Shown here: positions 1 to 7,110 of the stretch, piece by piece
How positions within the stretch are numbered: position 1 is the stretch's first letter
Layout: each line of letters opens with the position of its first letter
Origin: an uncultured Eubacterium sp.
GTDB lineage: Bacteria; Bacillota; Clostridia; Oscillospirales; Acutalibacteraceae
Assembly (NCBI GenBank): GCA_910577215.1
Contig: CAJTMQ010000028.1
Location: forward strand, 1-20,387
DNA length: 20,387 bases
Direction: 5' to 3'
Translations under genes and position numbers: made by a program
The notes under the pieces: model-generated
The model's input: only the letters and a program-made list of their open reading frames with translations
Told to the model about the DNA's origin: nothing
Database searches by the model: none

Positions 1-320
1 ACGCCGATAACGGACATTTTTCCTGTTTTCTGCAAAATCACCATAATAATAAAGGAAAGCAGTCCCCCTGCAAGACTGAAAAGCATTGTAGATACACCGC
101 CGAATGTTAATCCTGCAAGAATAATTCTTATTACTGCAATAATCAGTGCATATTTTTTCGGGAACAGATAAATTGCAGTTACAACAACAAGATTTGCTAA
201 ACCAAGCTTAATACCCGGAATTCCGATACCAATCGGAATAAAGCTTTCAAGATATGAAAAAACAAATGCCAGTGCAATCATCAAGCCGAACAGGGCAATC
301 TTTTTGGATTTATTGCTCAT
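1..320 (-). CDS. Gx transporter family / heptaprenyl diphosphate synthase component I-like membrane protein (partial)
   Basis: Only the N-terminal 106 or so residues are in the window; the gene runs off the left edge. It begins MSNKSKKIALFGLMIALAFV and is almost wholly hydrophobic, with the conserved block GIGIPGIKLGLANLVVV followed by further membrane segments, including one containing AGLTFGG. This matches the small family annotated as Gx transporter or Hpre_diP_synt_I, whose fold resembles substrate-binding S components of ECF transporters. The ATG overlaps the stop of the NusG-domain gene in an ATGA, so the two are translationally coupled. The substrate is unknown. Position at the end of an rnf-apbE operon suggests a flavin or quinone-related role, but that is inference. 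Family call is fairly secure, function is not. Confidence 0.8.
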   Translation of the reverse strand, partial: MSNKSKKIALFGLMIALAFVFSYLESFIPIGIGIPGIKLGLANLVVVTAIYLFPKKYALIIAVIRIILAGLTFGGVSTMLFSLAGGLLSFIIMVILQKTGKMSVIG

Positions 321-697
321 TTCGCCACCCCGTCTATATCACTTTCAGCATCAGAAACAATCGTAATAATCACCTTATTAGGCAGACATATGATTGATTC
401 ATTATTTTTGCTTATACTTCTGTGATTAACACAGATTTTGTCAGGGCAGTCAGCTGAAATCATTTTCGCCTCACCGTTTTCAATTTTAAGCGTATTTGTA
501 ACTTCGTTTTCTATCTCAATATCATAAACGGTATCTTCAGCTAAAGAAAGCTGAACCACTGTTTCACCATTCACCTCAACAACAGCGTATTCCCCTGCCG
601 TACTAAAGACATTGATACAAAGCAGAAAAACGCCGGCAGCCAACAGTGCTGCTGTAATCAGAATTATATCCCATTTTCTAAGCAATTTCTTCTTCAT
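317..697 (-). CDS. Membrane-anchored NusG domain II protein
   Basis: A 126-residue protein with a basic N-terminus (MKKKLLRKWD), one transmembrane helix at about residues 11-32 and an extracytoplasmic beta-rich domain. The domain has the NusG domain II (PF07009) hallmarks: a VVEVNGE start, a CPDKICV segment and a closing CLPNKVIITI. Such single-domain proteins are unrelated in role to the transcription factor NusG. In Firmicutes they recur beside rnf, apbE and Gx-transporter genes. The two cysteines of the CPDKIC motif (about residues 85-89) and the one near residue 104 could form a disulfide or a metal site. The start follows the apbE stop by one base, with only a weak ribosome site, so translation is probably coupled. 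Function is unknown; a helper role in extracytoplasmic flavoprotein assembly is an inference from context. Confidence 0.8.
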   Translation of the reverse strand: MKKKLLRKWDIILITAALLAAGVFLLCINVFSTAGEYAVVEVNGETVVQLSLAEDTVYDIEIENEVTNTLKIENGEAKMISADCPDKICVNHRSISKNNESIICLPNKVIITIVSDAESDIDGVAK

Positions 698-698
698 A

Positions 699-1748
699 TC
701 ATTTTACCGCATAATTCTTAAAATTATCAGAATATGTAATCTCCCCGTTTTTATCAACCCACATTGCTTCAGTATCACTCATACCGTTCACTAAATTCAA
801 ACCGTCTTCTATACGCATATTAAACAGAGCTGTTGAAAGCATATCCGCATATGCAGAATTCTTTGAAACAACTGAAACTGAGCTCATAAAATCGGCAGGC
901 ATAAGCGTTTTTGGATTAATAATATGGCAATAATTCACACCGTCAACCGTATAATAACGCTGATAATCTCCGCTGGTTACCACCGTATCTTGAGCAGAGG
1001 CATTGATCTTTGCGATATAGTCTGTATTGTTCTTCGGATTTTCAATACCGATAACAAACGGCGTATTACCGTCATCATTCTTAAAGCCTATTGTTTTTAC
1101 ATTTCCGCCAAGTGAAATCACGACGGAAGTCCAAATCTTATTCTGCACAATATATTCACTGATTTTTTCTGCAGCATAACCCTTTGCTATTGCACCCGCA
1201 TCAAGCTGCATTTCAGCATCGGCAAAATAGACCGTCATATTCTCTTCATCAAGAATAAGCTTATCAATATCCGTATGCTCTGCCTTTTCTTTTAAAAGCT
1301 CCATATCAGGCAAAGATGCACTGCCTGGATTTTCTATTCCGTTTTCCCTTTCAATATGCCACACCGAAAGCACCGAACCCATACATATATTCACTCTGCC
1401 TTCGCTTATCTCATAAACCTCTTTTCCGAAAAGCAGCAATTCCATAATCCTTTTATCTACCTCTACAGGTGCTTTTGCCGCATTTTCATTAATATATTTC
1501 AGGTTTACAACACCGTCATAATCTTCATAAATATCATAAAGCTGTGCGTAAGCCTTCAGTTCATTATAAAACTGACTGTAATGCTCGTTAAAGGAATGCT
1601 CTGAGCTGTCATAAGCTGTTACTGATGAAACTGTATCAAACAAATCAATAAACGAATTTGTATATCGCTTTTGTGAACTCTGAAGTGAACATGCTGAAAG
1701 GCAAAATAAAAAAGAAAGGGAGAGAAGTAATGATAAAAGCTTTTTCAT
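699..1748 (-). CDS. apbE: FAD:protein FMN transferase, lipoprotein
   Basis: ApbE moves FMN from FAD onto a threonine of extracytoplasmic target proteins; here the obvious targets are RnfG and RnfD of the same operon. The 349-residue protein starts with a lipoprotein signal ending in LSAC (Cys20), so it should be anchored on the outer face of the membrane. Family motifs are present in order: LDAGAIAKGYA, SLGGN, SGDYQRYY, HIINPKTL and YADMLSTALF, the last matching the metal-binding D-x-L/S-T region. Length is typical. The ATG follows a strong GGAGGGGAGGG ribosome site, 19 bases after rnfB. Presence at the 3' end of an rnf operon is common in clostridia and fits a dedicated flavinylation partner. 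Confidence 0.95.
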   Translation of the reverse strand: MKKLLSLLLSLSFLFCLSACSLQSSQKRYTNSFIDLFDTVSSVTAYDSSEHSFNEHYSQFYNELKAYAQLYDIYEDYDGVVNLKYINENAAKAPVEVDKRIMELLLFGKEVYEISEGRVNICMGSVLSVWHIERENGIENPGSASLPDMELLKEKAEHTDIDKLILDEENMTVYFADAEMQLDAGAIAKGYAAEKISEYIVQNKIWTSVVISLGGNVKTIGFKNDDGNTPFVIGIENPKNNTDYIAKINASAQDTVVTSGDYQRYYTVDGVNYCHIINPKTLMPADFMSSVSVVSKNSAYADMLSTALFNMRIEDGLNLVNGMSDTEAMWVDKNGEITYSDNFKNYAVK

Positions 1749-1767
1749 AACCCTCCCCTCCTTTTAA

Positions 1768-2568
1768 CTATTCAAATATTCTTATAACCTTGGTCGGGCA
1801 TTTTTCTGCGCACAAACCACAGGAAACACATTTAGCATAATCAATTTTTGCTATGTTATTTTCAACTGTAATTGCATTTTCAGGGCAGTTACGCTGGCAC
1901 ATTCCGCAGCCAAGACAGCCTGCCTCACAGTTAACACGAACAGCCTTGCCCTTTTGCCTGTTTGTGCACTGAACACGATATTTGGAATCATACGGCACAA
2001 ATTCAATAAGATTTTTAGGGCAAGCCTTGATACACTTACCGCAGGCAACACAAAGCTCACTTTCAATAACAGCCTTGCCGTTTACAATACGTATTGCCTT
2101 ATTATCACACACGTGAACACACTCACCATAACCAAGGCAGCCGTAAGCACAGGTTCTTGTTCCCTCACCCGGAGCTACACTTACTGATTTACAGCTTTTT
2201 GTGCCGAAATAGTTGTATGTCTGCTTTCTTTTATCACACGTGCCTGAACACTTAACATACGCAGTCTGCCTGATAAATTCGCCTGCTTCAGCACCCATTA
2301 TTTCAGCAATTTTTTCTGCACCTGATTTTCCTGCAGGCGGGCAGGCATTAATCGGAGCCTCTCCCTTAACAATAGCCTTGGCAAGAGCATCACAGCCTGC
2401 AAAACCGCAGGCACCGCAGTTATTTCCTGCAAGACTTTCACGCACCTGAATTTCTCTTTCATCAACATCAACGTGAAAGATTTTTTCTGCAATGCTGAGA
2501 AGAATTGCTATTACAAGACCGACGGCTGCAACCACAGCGGTTGAAATCAAAATATTACTTAAGTTCAT
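1768..2568 (-). CDS. rnfB: Rnf electron transport complex subunit B (polyferredoxin)
   Basis: RnfB is the cytoplasmic iron-sulfur subunit that takes electrons from reduced ferredoxin. The 266-residue protein has an N-terminal membrane anchor (about residues 5-27), then the Fe4 domain with Cys51, Cys54, Cys59 and Cys76 in CGACGFAGC...CPPAG. A cysteine-rich tail follows: C140/C144/C150/C154, C173/C176/C179/C183 in CVACGKCIKACP, C214-C228 in CEAGCLGCGMCQRNCP and C247/C250/C253/C257 in CVSCGLCAEKCP. That is enough for at least five clusters. Ribosome site GGAGGTG overlaps the rnfA stop. Clostridial RnfB proteins typically carry this extended set of ferredoxin motifs, so nothing is missing. Confidence 0.97.
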   Translation of the reverse strand: MNLSNILISTAVVAAVGLVIAILLSIAEKIFHVDVDEREIQVRESLAGNNCGACGFAGCDALAKAIVKGEAPINACPPAGKSGAEKIAEIMGAEAGEFIRQTAYVKCSGTCDKRKQTYNYFGTKSCKSVSVAPGEGTRTCAYGCLGYGECVHVCDNKAIRIVNGKAVIESELCVACGKCIKACPKNLIEFVPYDSKYRVQCTNRQKGKAVRVNCEAGCLGCGMCQRNCPENAITVENNIAKIDYAKCVSCGLCAEKCPTKVIRIFE

Positions 2569-2579
2569 AACGGCACCTC

Positions 2580-3158
2580 CTACGCAAGCACATTAAAGCC
2601 GTAAAAGGCTATTGCCATAAGGCAGGATATCAGAAGAACTGCAGGTGTGCCCTTGAATGCCTTCGGCACATCATTATTTTCTGTTTTTTCACGAATACCT
2701 GCCATAATGATTATGGCAATCGCAAAACCGACAGATGTTCCTATACCTGTTACAACAGCAGTAACAAAATTATTACCCTCCTGTACATTTGTAATGGCTA
2801 CACCCAAAACTGCACAGTTTGTTGTTATAAGCGGAAGATAAACACCAAGTGCCTGATGAAGCTTAGGAACAAACTTTTTGAGGAAAAGCTCAATAAGCTG
2901 CACAAGAGCAGCAATAACCAGAATGAAAATAATCGTATTAAGAAATGTTATATTCAGCTTTTCAATAACAAAGGTGTAAAGCAGATTGGTAACGGCACTT
3001 GCAATTGTAATAACAAATATTACCGCGCCGCCCATACCTGCTGCTGTTTTAACATTTTTGGAAACACCTAAAAACGGGCATATTCCAAGAAACTGACTTA
3101 ATACAACATTATTTATAAGAGCCGTTGTAAGAAGAACAAGAAATAAAGTTTTAACCAT
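2580..3158 (-). CDS. rnfA: Rnf electron transport complex subunit A
   Basis: RnfA is an integral membrane subunit that pairs with RnfE around a membrane-buried [2Fe-2S] cluster in the ferredoxin:NAD+ oxidoreductase. The 192-residue protein has six predicted membrane segments. The two conserved cysteines expected for the cluster are visible: Cys27 in FLGICPFLG and Cys115 in LITTNCAVLG. Length is normal for the family. Its ATG overlaps the rnfE stop by one base (TAATG), so translation is coupled. It is recognisably paralogous to RnfE, with the same LPLI/V-x-x-NC block. Confidence 0.97.
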   Translation of the reverse strand: MVKTLFLVLLTTALINNVVLSQFLGICPFLGVSKNVKTAAGMGGAVIFVITIASAVTNLLYTFVIEKLNITFLNTIIFILVIAALVQLIELFLKKFVPKLHQALGVYLPLITTNCAVLGVAITNVQEGNNFVTAVVTGIGTSVGFAIAIIIMAGIREKTENNDVPKAFKGTPAVLLISCLMAIAFYGFNVLA

Positions 3159-3844
3159 TATTTTTCACCCTCCTTATCCTTTTCCTTGCAAAGTGATTTG
3201 CAGTTTGCACAGTCACCGCCGCACATTGTGTCTTCCTTAACGTGACGGTTTGCACCTTTAACGCCAAGTTTATTCTGAAGCGCACACAAAAATGCAAGCA
3301 CAAGAAATGCACCGGGAGCAAGAACAAATATTGAAATGCCCTCATAGCTCTTGGGCAAAACCTGCAAACCGAAAATTGTGCCAACACCTATAATTTCACG
3401 AACAATACCAATAGCGGTTAAACCAATCGTAAAACCGAGCCCCATGCCTATACCGTCAAAAATTGAAGGAATAACCTTGTTTTTTGAAGCATAGCTTTCT
3501 GCTCTGCCAAGAATTATACAGTTAACAACGATAAGCGGAATATAAATACCGAGTGAATCATAAAGCGATGTAACATATGCGTGAAGCAGCATCTGAACAA
3601 TTGTTACAAATGAAGCAACAATAACTATGTAAGCAGGCATTCTTATACCATTAGGAATTACCTTGCGAAGCAGAGAAATCATAAGATTGCTCATTACAAG
3701 CACTGCAGTTGTTGCAAGACCCATTCCCAGACCGTTTACAGCCGATGATGTAACTGCAAGCGTAGGGCACATACCAAGCATAAGCACAAAGGTAGGATTT
3801 TCTTTTATGATACCGTTATGCAGTCTTTCAAATACAGTTTTCAT
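3158..3844 (-). CDS. rnfE: Rnf electron transport complex subunit E with cysteine-rich tail
   Basis: Integral membrane subunit paralogous to RnfA and sharing its [2Fe-2S] centre. Cys26 (GMCPTLAVT) and Cys109 (LIVVNCIILGRAE) are the expected ligands. Six membrane helices fill residues 15-190. After the last helix comes a hydrophilic 40-residue tail carrying four closely spaced cysteines, C208, C212, C215 and C219 (CX3CX2CX3C), ending in a lysine/glutamate-rich stretch. This tail goes beyond the core RnfE fold and could bind a metal or cluster. The ATG has a good GGAGGG ribosome site just after the rnfG stop. Family assignment is secure; the tail's role is unknown. Confidence 0.96.
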   Translation of the reverse strand: MKTVFERLHNGIIKENPTFVLMLGMCPTLAVTSSAVNGLGMGLATTAVLVMSNLMISLLRKVIPNGIRMPAYIVIVASFVTIVQMLLHAYVTSLYDSLGIYIPLIVVNCIILGRAESYASKNKVIPSIFDGIGMGLGFTIGLTAIGIVREIIGVGTIFGLQVLPKSYEGISIFVLAPGAFLVLAFLCALQNKLGVKGANRHVKEDTMCGGDCANCKSLCKEKDKEGEK

Positions 3845-3846
3845 AA

Positions 3847-4446
3847 TTAACCCTCCTTGAGCACATTGTTGTAAAACGCAAGTGCACCGTTAACAGCCTC
3901 TGTAACAGCGTTTGTTGTTACAGTTGCACCGCTGATTGCATCTATTTCGGAATCAGAGGCAGCGCCGCTTTTTGTGTATGTAATACCTGCAGCTGTTTTA
4001 CCTGCAAACTGTGAGGTGAAAGAATCCTCCGTACACTTAGCACCAAGACCCGCCGTTTCACTATTTGATAAAACAGAAAAGCCCGTTATTGTTTCACTTT
4101 CGGTTGATATGCCTACAGCCGTTTTAATATCACCGCCGTAACCGCTTAGTGATGTTGCAGACATTACATAGCCGATAATATTACCGTTTTCATCCGTTGC
4201 GGCAAGAACATCATCAATGGTATATACTGCATCTGTTACAGCATACTGAGCAAGAAGTTCATCCATATTATCAAGTGATTTAAACTGTGCACCTTTAAAA
4301 ACAGTTTCATATGCCTGCTGACGTGCTTTTTCCTCAGCCGCAGCAATAGGCTCTTTTGTTATTTCATTTACAAAGGAAAGAGCAAGCCCTGCAACGAAAG
4401 TTACGGCAAGCAGTGCCATGCAGTTTTTCAAAAATTTAGATTTCAT
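3847..4446 (-). CDS. rnfG: Rnf electron transport complex subunit G (FMN-binding)
   Basis: RnfG is an extracytoplasmic flavoprotein anchored by one N-terminal helix (residues about 8-27) and carrying covalently bound FMN. The 199-residue protein has the FMN-binding domain with the attachment motif D-A-I-S-G-A-T-V-T, so the flavin threonine should be Thr175. The GLGAKC segment (residues 133-138) is also family-typical. FMN would be attached by the ApbE encoded downstream. The gene lies 3 bases after rnfD and 2 bases before rnfE, with a weak GGTGTAG ribosome site. Length is normal. Confidence 0.96.
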   Translation of the reverse strand: MKSKFLKNCMALLAVTFVAGLALSFVNEITKEPIAAAEEKARQQAYETVFKGAQFKSLDNMDELLAQYAVTDAVYTIDDVLAATDENGNIIGYVMSATSLSGYGGDIKTAVGISTESETITGFSVLSNSETAGLGAKCTEDSFTSQFAGKTAAGITYTKSGAASDSEIDAISGATVTTNAVTEAVNGALAFYNNVLKEG

Positions 4447-4449
4447 AAA

Positions 4450-5382
4450 CTACACCTGCTCTTTCTTTTTCATTCCGAATGCATTCGGAATCGTAATCTT
4501 TTCAATAAGAGGAACACAAAGGTTGCTTATAATAATTGCATAGGAAACACCCTCTGCACTTGAGCCGAGCACACGGAAAACAGCGGTTAAAAAGCCCAAA
4601 AGAATTCCGAATATAATCTGACCGCCTTTTGTTATAGGGCTTGTGGTATAATCCGTTGCCATAAATACTGCACCTGCCATAAGTCCGCCTGTTAAAAGCT
4701 GACCCAGCATATAATTACTGCTCGGTATACCGCTTGGAAGATTAAGCAGGAAAATAAACAGCATTGCAGAAGCAATATAAATTGCAGGTATTCTTATTGA
4801 AATGACCTTTCTTACAAGCAGATATACAAAACCAAGCAGTATGGCAGCACAGGAAACCTCTCCTATACAGCCATTATGTAAGCCAAGGAACATATCCAGA
4901 AGATTAACGCTTTCACCTGCTTTAAGACCTGCAAGCGGAGTTGCCGAGGAAACACCGTCAACTGCAAAATCAGTCATTCTTGATGCAAAAGAAATAAGCA
5001 AAAAACATCTTGCACCAAGTGCAGGGTTCATAATATTCTGACCTATTCCGCCGAAAAGCATTTTGATAACGATTATTGCAAACACACCTCCGATTACAGG
5101 CACCCACCATGCTACGGTCGGCGGCATATTAAGGGCAATTATAAGTCCTGTAACAACCGCACTTAAATCAAAAACAGTAATCGGCTTTTTTACAATCAGC
5201 TCAAAAACAATTTCACTGGCAACACAGCTTAAAACCGATGCAATAATAATAACAAGTGCATTTATTCCGAAATGCCAAACACCGAATGCCAGCGTTGGCA
5301 GCAGTGCAATGCATACATCAAGCATTATTTTTGTTGTGGAGCTTTTATCCCTTACGTGAGGGGAAACTGATACATTATACAT
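4450..5382 (-). CDS. rnfD: Rnf electron transport complex subunit D (covalent FMN)
   Basis: RnfD is a polytopic membrane subunit, homologous to NqrB, with a covalently bound FMN and probably part of the ion path. I place the start at the ATG at 5382 (MYNVSVSPHVRDK), preceded by GGGAGGG at good spacing directly after the rnfC stop. A longer form from an ATG at 5406 would overlap rnfC and has no ribosome site. From 5382 the protein has 310 residues. The flavin motif D-G-V-S-S-A-T-P-L puts the FMN threonine at Thr148. The segments NMPPTVAWW and GGIGQNIMNPALGARCF are typical of the family. Eight to ten hydrophobic segments are evident. Confidence 0.96.
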   Translation of the reverse strand: MYNVSVSPHVRDKSSTTKIMLDVCIALLPTLAFGVWHFGINALVIIIASVLSCVASEIVFELIVKKPITVFDLSAVVTGLIIALNMPPTVAWWVPVIGGVFAIIVIKMLFGGIGQNIMNPALGARCFLLISFASRMTDFAVDGVSSATPLAGLKAGESVNLLDMFLGLHNGCIGEVSCAAILLGFVYLLVRKVISIRIPAIYIASAMLFIFLLNLPSGIPSSNYMLGQLLTGGLMAGAVFMATDYTTSPITKGGQIIFGILLGFLTAVFRVLGSSAEGVSYAIIISNLCVPLIEKITIPNAFGMKKKEQV

Positions 5383-5395
5383 ACATATGCCCTCC

Positions 5396-6727
5396 CTATT
5401 TCGCATTTTTCGTTTCCCTTACCGCAGCTTTGGCAAGCTTGAAGGTTTGGGTAAGCGGTCTTTTAGCAGGACAAACATAGGTACAGCAGCCGCACTCTAT
5501 ACACTCCATACCATTTAAGGTTTCAAAGCGTTCATAATCCTCTGCCTTTGCTGCTGCAGCCATAAGCTGAGGAACAAGCTTCTCAGGACATGCACCAACA
5601 CACCTTCCGCAATGAATACATGCGGTGGTTTTCATTTTCTCAACATCATCACTCGTTATTGCAAGAACTGATGAAGAGGTTTTGATAACAGGAAAATCAA
5701 GTCCTGTCATAGCCATACCCATCATCGGTCCGCCTGAAATAAGTTTGACGGTTGTATCCTTCAGACCGCCGCAGCTTTCCATTACATATGAAAAGGAAAC
5801 ACCAAGAGGGGCCTCTACATTACAGGGGGTGTTTACACCGTCACCCGTAATGGTAATAACCTTTTTTATAAGCGGTATATTATTGCATACTGCATTATAA
5901 ACGGCATACACGGTTGCCGTATTTATAACCACAACACCTGCATCTGCAGGAAGCATATGAGAATTAATTTCCCTGCCTGTAACAGAAGCAATGAGTCTTC
6001 TTTCACCACCCTGCGGATAACGTGTTTTAAGGCTCATTGTGCTTATTCCGTCAAGCCCCTTGCACTGCTCTTCAAAAATCTTCACAGCATCAGGCTTATT
6101 ATCCTCAATTGCAATAACAGCCTTTGCATTCGGAAACAGACGCAAAACAATGGAAACACCTGTTAAAATGTTGCCTGCACGTTCAACCAAAAGACGGTAA
6201 TCCGAAGTAAGATAAGGCTCACATTCCGCCGCATTAACAATGATATAATCAATGCTGTCCTTATTTTTAGGAGAGAGCTTAACGCCTGTAGGAAAGCCGG
6301 CTCCGCCCAGACCGACAATGCCGCTGTCTGAAATAATTTTAACAATTTCCTCTTCAGATAATTCATCAGGATTTCTTGGCTCGCCAAAGCCCGGCAGGCA
6401 TTCATCCTGAAAATCATTTTCAACAGTAATTGCAAGCGACGGTGTGCCGCTTATCATAGGGCACTCCTCAATTGCTTTAACCATGCCCGAAACAGAGCTG
6501 TAAACAGGACTTGAAATGAACGAAGCCGCTTCGGCAATTTTCATACCCTTGAGCACCCGATCACCAACCTTAACAACAGGCTTTGCGGGAGCACCAATGT
6601 GCTGACTCATAGGAAAAACCATGAATTCAGCAGGCTTTAACTCGGTAATCTTCATATCCTGCGAATATGCCTTGCCCTCAAACGGGTGAACACCGGATTT
6701 AAAGGAACTTTTTTTCATATTCTCCAT
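5396..6727 (-). CDS. rnfC: Rnf electron transport complex subunit C (NADH/FMN and 4Fe-4S)
   Basis: RnfC is the peripheral subunit that passes electrons to NAD+. From the ATG at 6727 it has 443 residues: an N-terminal barrel starting FKSGVHPFEGK, the nucleotide/FMN motif VGLGGAGFPTGVK (138-150), a SLBB-like middle, and two [4Fe-4S] motifs, C370/C373/C376/C380 in CIHCGRCVGACP and C409/C412/C415/C419 in CIECGCCTYVCP. No long C-terminal extension is present, as in other clostridia. The start is uncertain: GTG 6742, ATG 6727 and ATG 6718 are all in frame. Family alignment favours 6727 or 6718 (MKKSSFKSGVHP). The ribosome site AGAAAGG lies inside a predicted RNA helix of the leader, so translation may be regulated. 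First gene of the operon. Confidence 0.95.
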   Translation of the reverse strand: MENMKKSSFKSGVHPFEGKAYSQDMKITELKPAEFMVFPMSQHIGAPAKPVVKVGDRVLKGMKIAEAASFISSPVYSSVSGMVKAIEECPMISGTPSLAITVENDFQDECLPGFGEPRNPDELSEEEIVKIISDSGIVGLGGAGFPTGVKLSPKNKDSIDYIIVNAAECEPYLTSDYRLLVERAGNILTGVSIVLRLFPNAKAVIAIEDNKPDAVKIFEEQCKGLDGISTMSLKTRYPQGGERRLIASVTGREINSHMLPADAGVVVINTATVYAVYNAVCNNIPLIKKVITITGDGVNTPCNVEAPLGVSFSYVMESCGGLKDTTVKLISGGPMMGMAMTGLDFPVIKTSSSVLAITSDDVEKMKTTACIHCGRCVGACPEKLVPQLMAAAAKAEDYERFETLNGMECIECGCCTYVCPAKRPLTQTFKLAKAAVRETKNAK

Positions 6728-6816
6728 TGCCTTTCTGCCCACAAAATTAAAAAAGCTATACGTAGCTTGCAGGTGGGCTTACAAGTCGTATAGAATTTAG
6801 CCATAGAAACGGCAAT
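6726..6816 (-). promoter_or_regulatory. Structured, riboswitch-like RNA leader of the rnf operon
   Basis: Reading the minus strand, AUUGCC (6816-6811), a bulged G and UUUCU (6809-6805) pair with AGAAA (6736-6732) and GGCAAU (6731-6726). This 11-bp helix buries the AGAAAGG ribosome site and the first ATG of rnfC. Inside it, CUAUACG (6793-6787) pairs with CGUAUAG (6762-6756) and CUUG (6785-6782) with CAAG (6769-6766), leaving a 12-base loop. GCCCAC in that loop (6778-6773) is the exact complement of GUGGGC (6742-6737), which directly abuts the outer helix: a pseudoknot. The 3' half of the inner hairpin can instead form a terminator. No known riboswitch class is recognised by me. All pairings are read from the sequence; regulation is inference. 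Confidence 0.6.
6749..6768 (-). terminator. Candidate attenuator terminator in the rnf leader
   Basis: On the minus strand AAGCTA (6768-6763), loop CGTA and TAGCTT (6758-6753) form a perfect 6-bp hairpin running into TTTTTT (6754-6749). It uses bases that also form the 3' side of the larger leader hairpin (6756-6769), so the two folds exclude each other. This is the layout of a transcription attenuator about 20-25 bases before the rnfC start. Stem is short, so efficiency is uncertain. Confidence 0.5.
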
Positions 6817-6831
6817 ATAATTCATATATTG
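6813..6831 (-). promoter_or_regulatory. Leader hairpin competing with the ribosome-site-trapping helix
   Basis: Minus-strand CAATATA (6831-6825), loop TGAAT and TATATTG (6819-6813) make a perfect 7-bp stem. Its 3' arm shares four bases (6816-6813) with the outer helix of the rnf leader, so forming one weakens the other. It may be the alternative 'open' state of a switch. Confidence 0.4.
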
Positions 6832-6863
6832 ATATTTTTCACAGGTTAAACCTTTGTTTTTTA

Positions 6864-6892
6864 ATTCTAACATAAATAAGATACCTTTTCAA
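6864..6892 (-). promoter_or_regulatory. Sigma-A promoter of the rnf operon
   Basis: Minus strand: -35 TTGAAA (6892-6887), exactly 17 bases, -10 TAGAAT (6869-6864). Five of six bases match consensus in each box. The start of transcription is expected near 6857, giving a leader of about 130 bases before rnfC, long enough for the structured RNA described there. Confidence 0.75.
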
Positions 6893-6959
6893 TAGATATC
6901 AGCATCAAAAAATCTAAAAATATATATTAAAATAAACCATAAAAAGTTTGCAAAAACGC

Positions 6960-6988
6960 TTTACAAATCGGGTTTAATATTGTATATT
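6960..6988 (+). promoter_or_regulatory. Sigma-A promoter of the panG-coaX operon
   Basis: Plus strand: -35 TTTACA (6960-6965), 17 bases, -10 TATATT (6983-6988). Transcription should begin near 6995, leaving about 115 bases of leader before panG. The position, back to back with the rnf promoter and about 70 bases from it, suits a divergent control region. Confidence 0.65.
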
Positions 6989-7057
6989 GTCCTCGGATGG
7001 TATTCTTATATGAAACCGTACCGTACCTAATATTTTATTCATACTATTTTAGAAAAA

Positions 7058-7085
7058 CCTGAATTGCCATGCAATCGGGATTTTT
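7058..7085 (+). terminator. Terminator-like hairpin in the panG leader
   Basis: CCTG (7058-7061), a bulged A, ATTGC (7063-7067), loop CAT, GCAAT (7071-7075) and CGGG (7076-7079) form a 9-bp stem with one T-G pair, followed by ATTTTT. The hairpin ends about 12 bases before the panG ribosome site AGGAAG. It resembles an intrinsic terminator and may attenuate the operon. I could not find a clear anti-terminator partner, so a conditional role is unproven. Confidence 0.45.
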
Positions 7086-7110
7086 ATACATAGATTTAGG
7101 AAGTGGTATG

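Larger units (their letters stand above)
6728..7110. other. Divergent intergenic control region between rnfC and panG
   Basis: No gene is supported in these 383 bases. They hold back-to-back sigma-A promoters (minus strand 6864-6892, plus strand 6960-6988), a roughly 130-base structured leader for rnfC, and a roughly 115-base leader for panG that ends in a terminator-like hairpin. An 11-base palindrome (AGGTTTAACCT on the minus strand, 6843-6853) sits just after the expected rnf transcription start and could be an operator. The 67 bases between the two promoters are very AT-rich with no clear protein-binding site I could name. Confidence 0.8.

Noticed and set aside
6945..6966. Possible catabolite (cre) or LacI-type site TTTGCAAAAACGCTTT between the divergent promoters
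   Set aside because: Spacing between the AA and CG elements does not fit the cre consensus and dyad symmetry is poor.
7069..7110. Upstream ATG extending panG by 14 residues
   Set aside because: It lies in the leader hairpin, lacks a ribosome site and adds residues before the Rossmann start; AGGAAG supports 7111.
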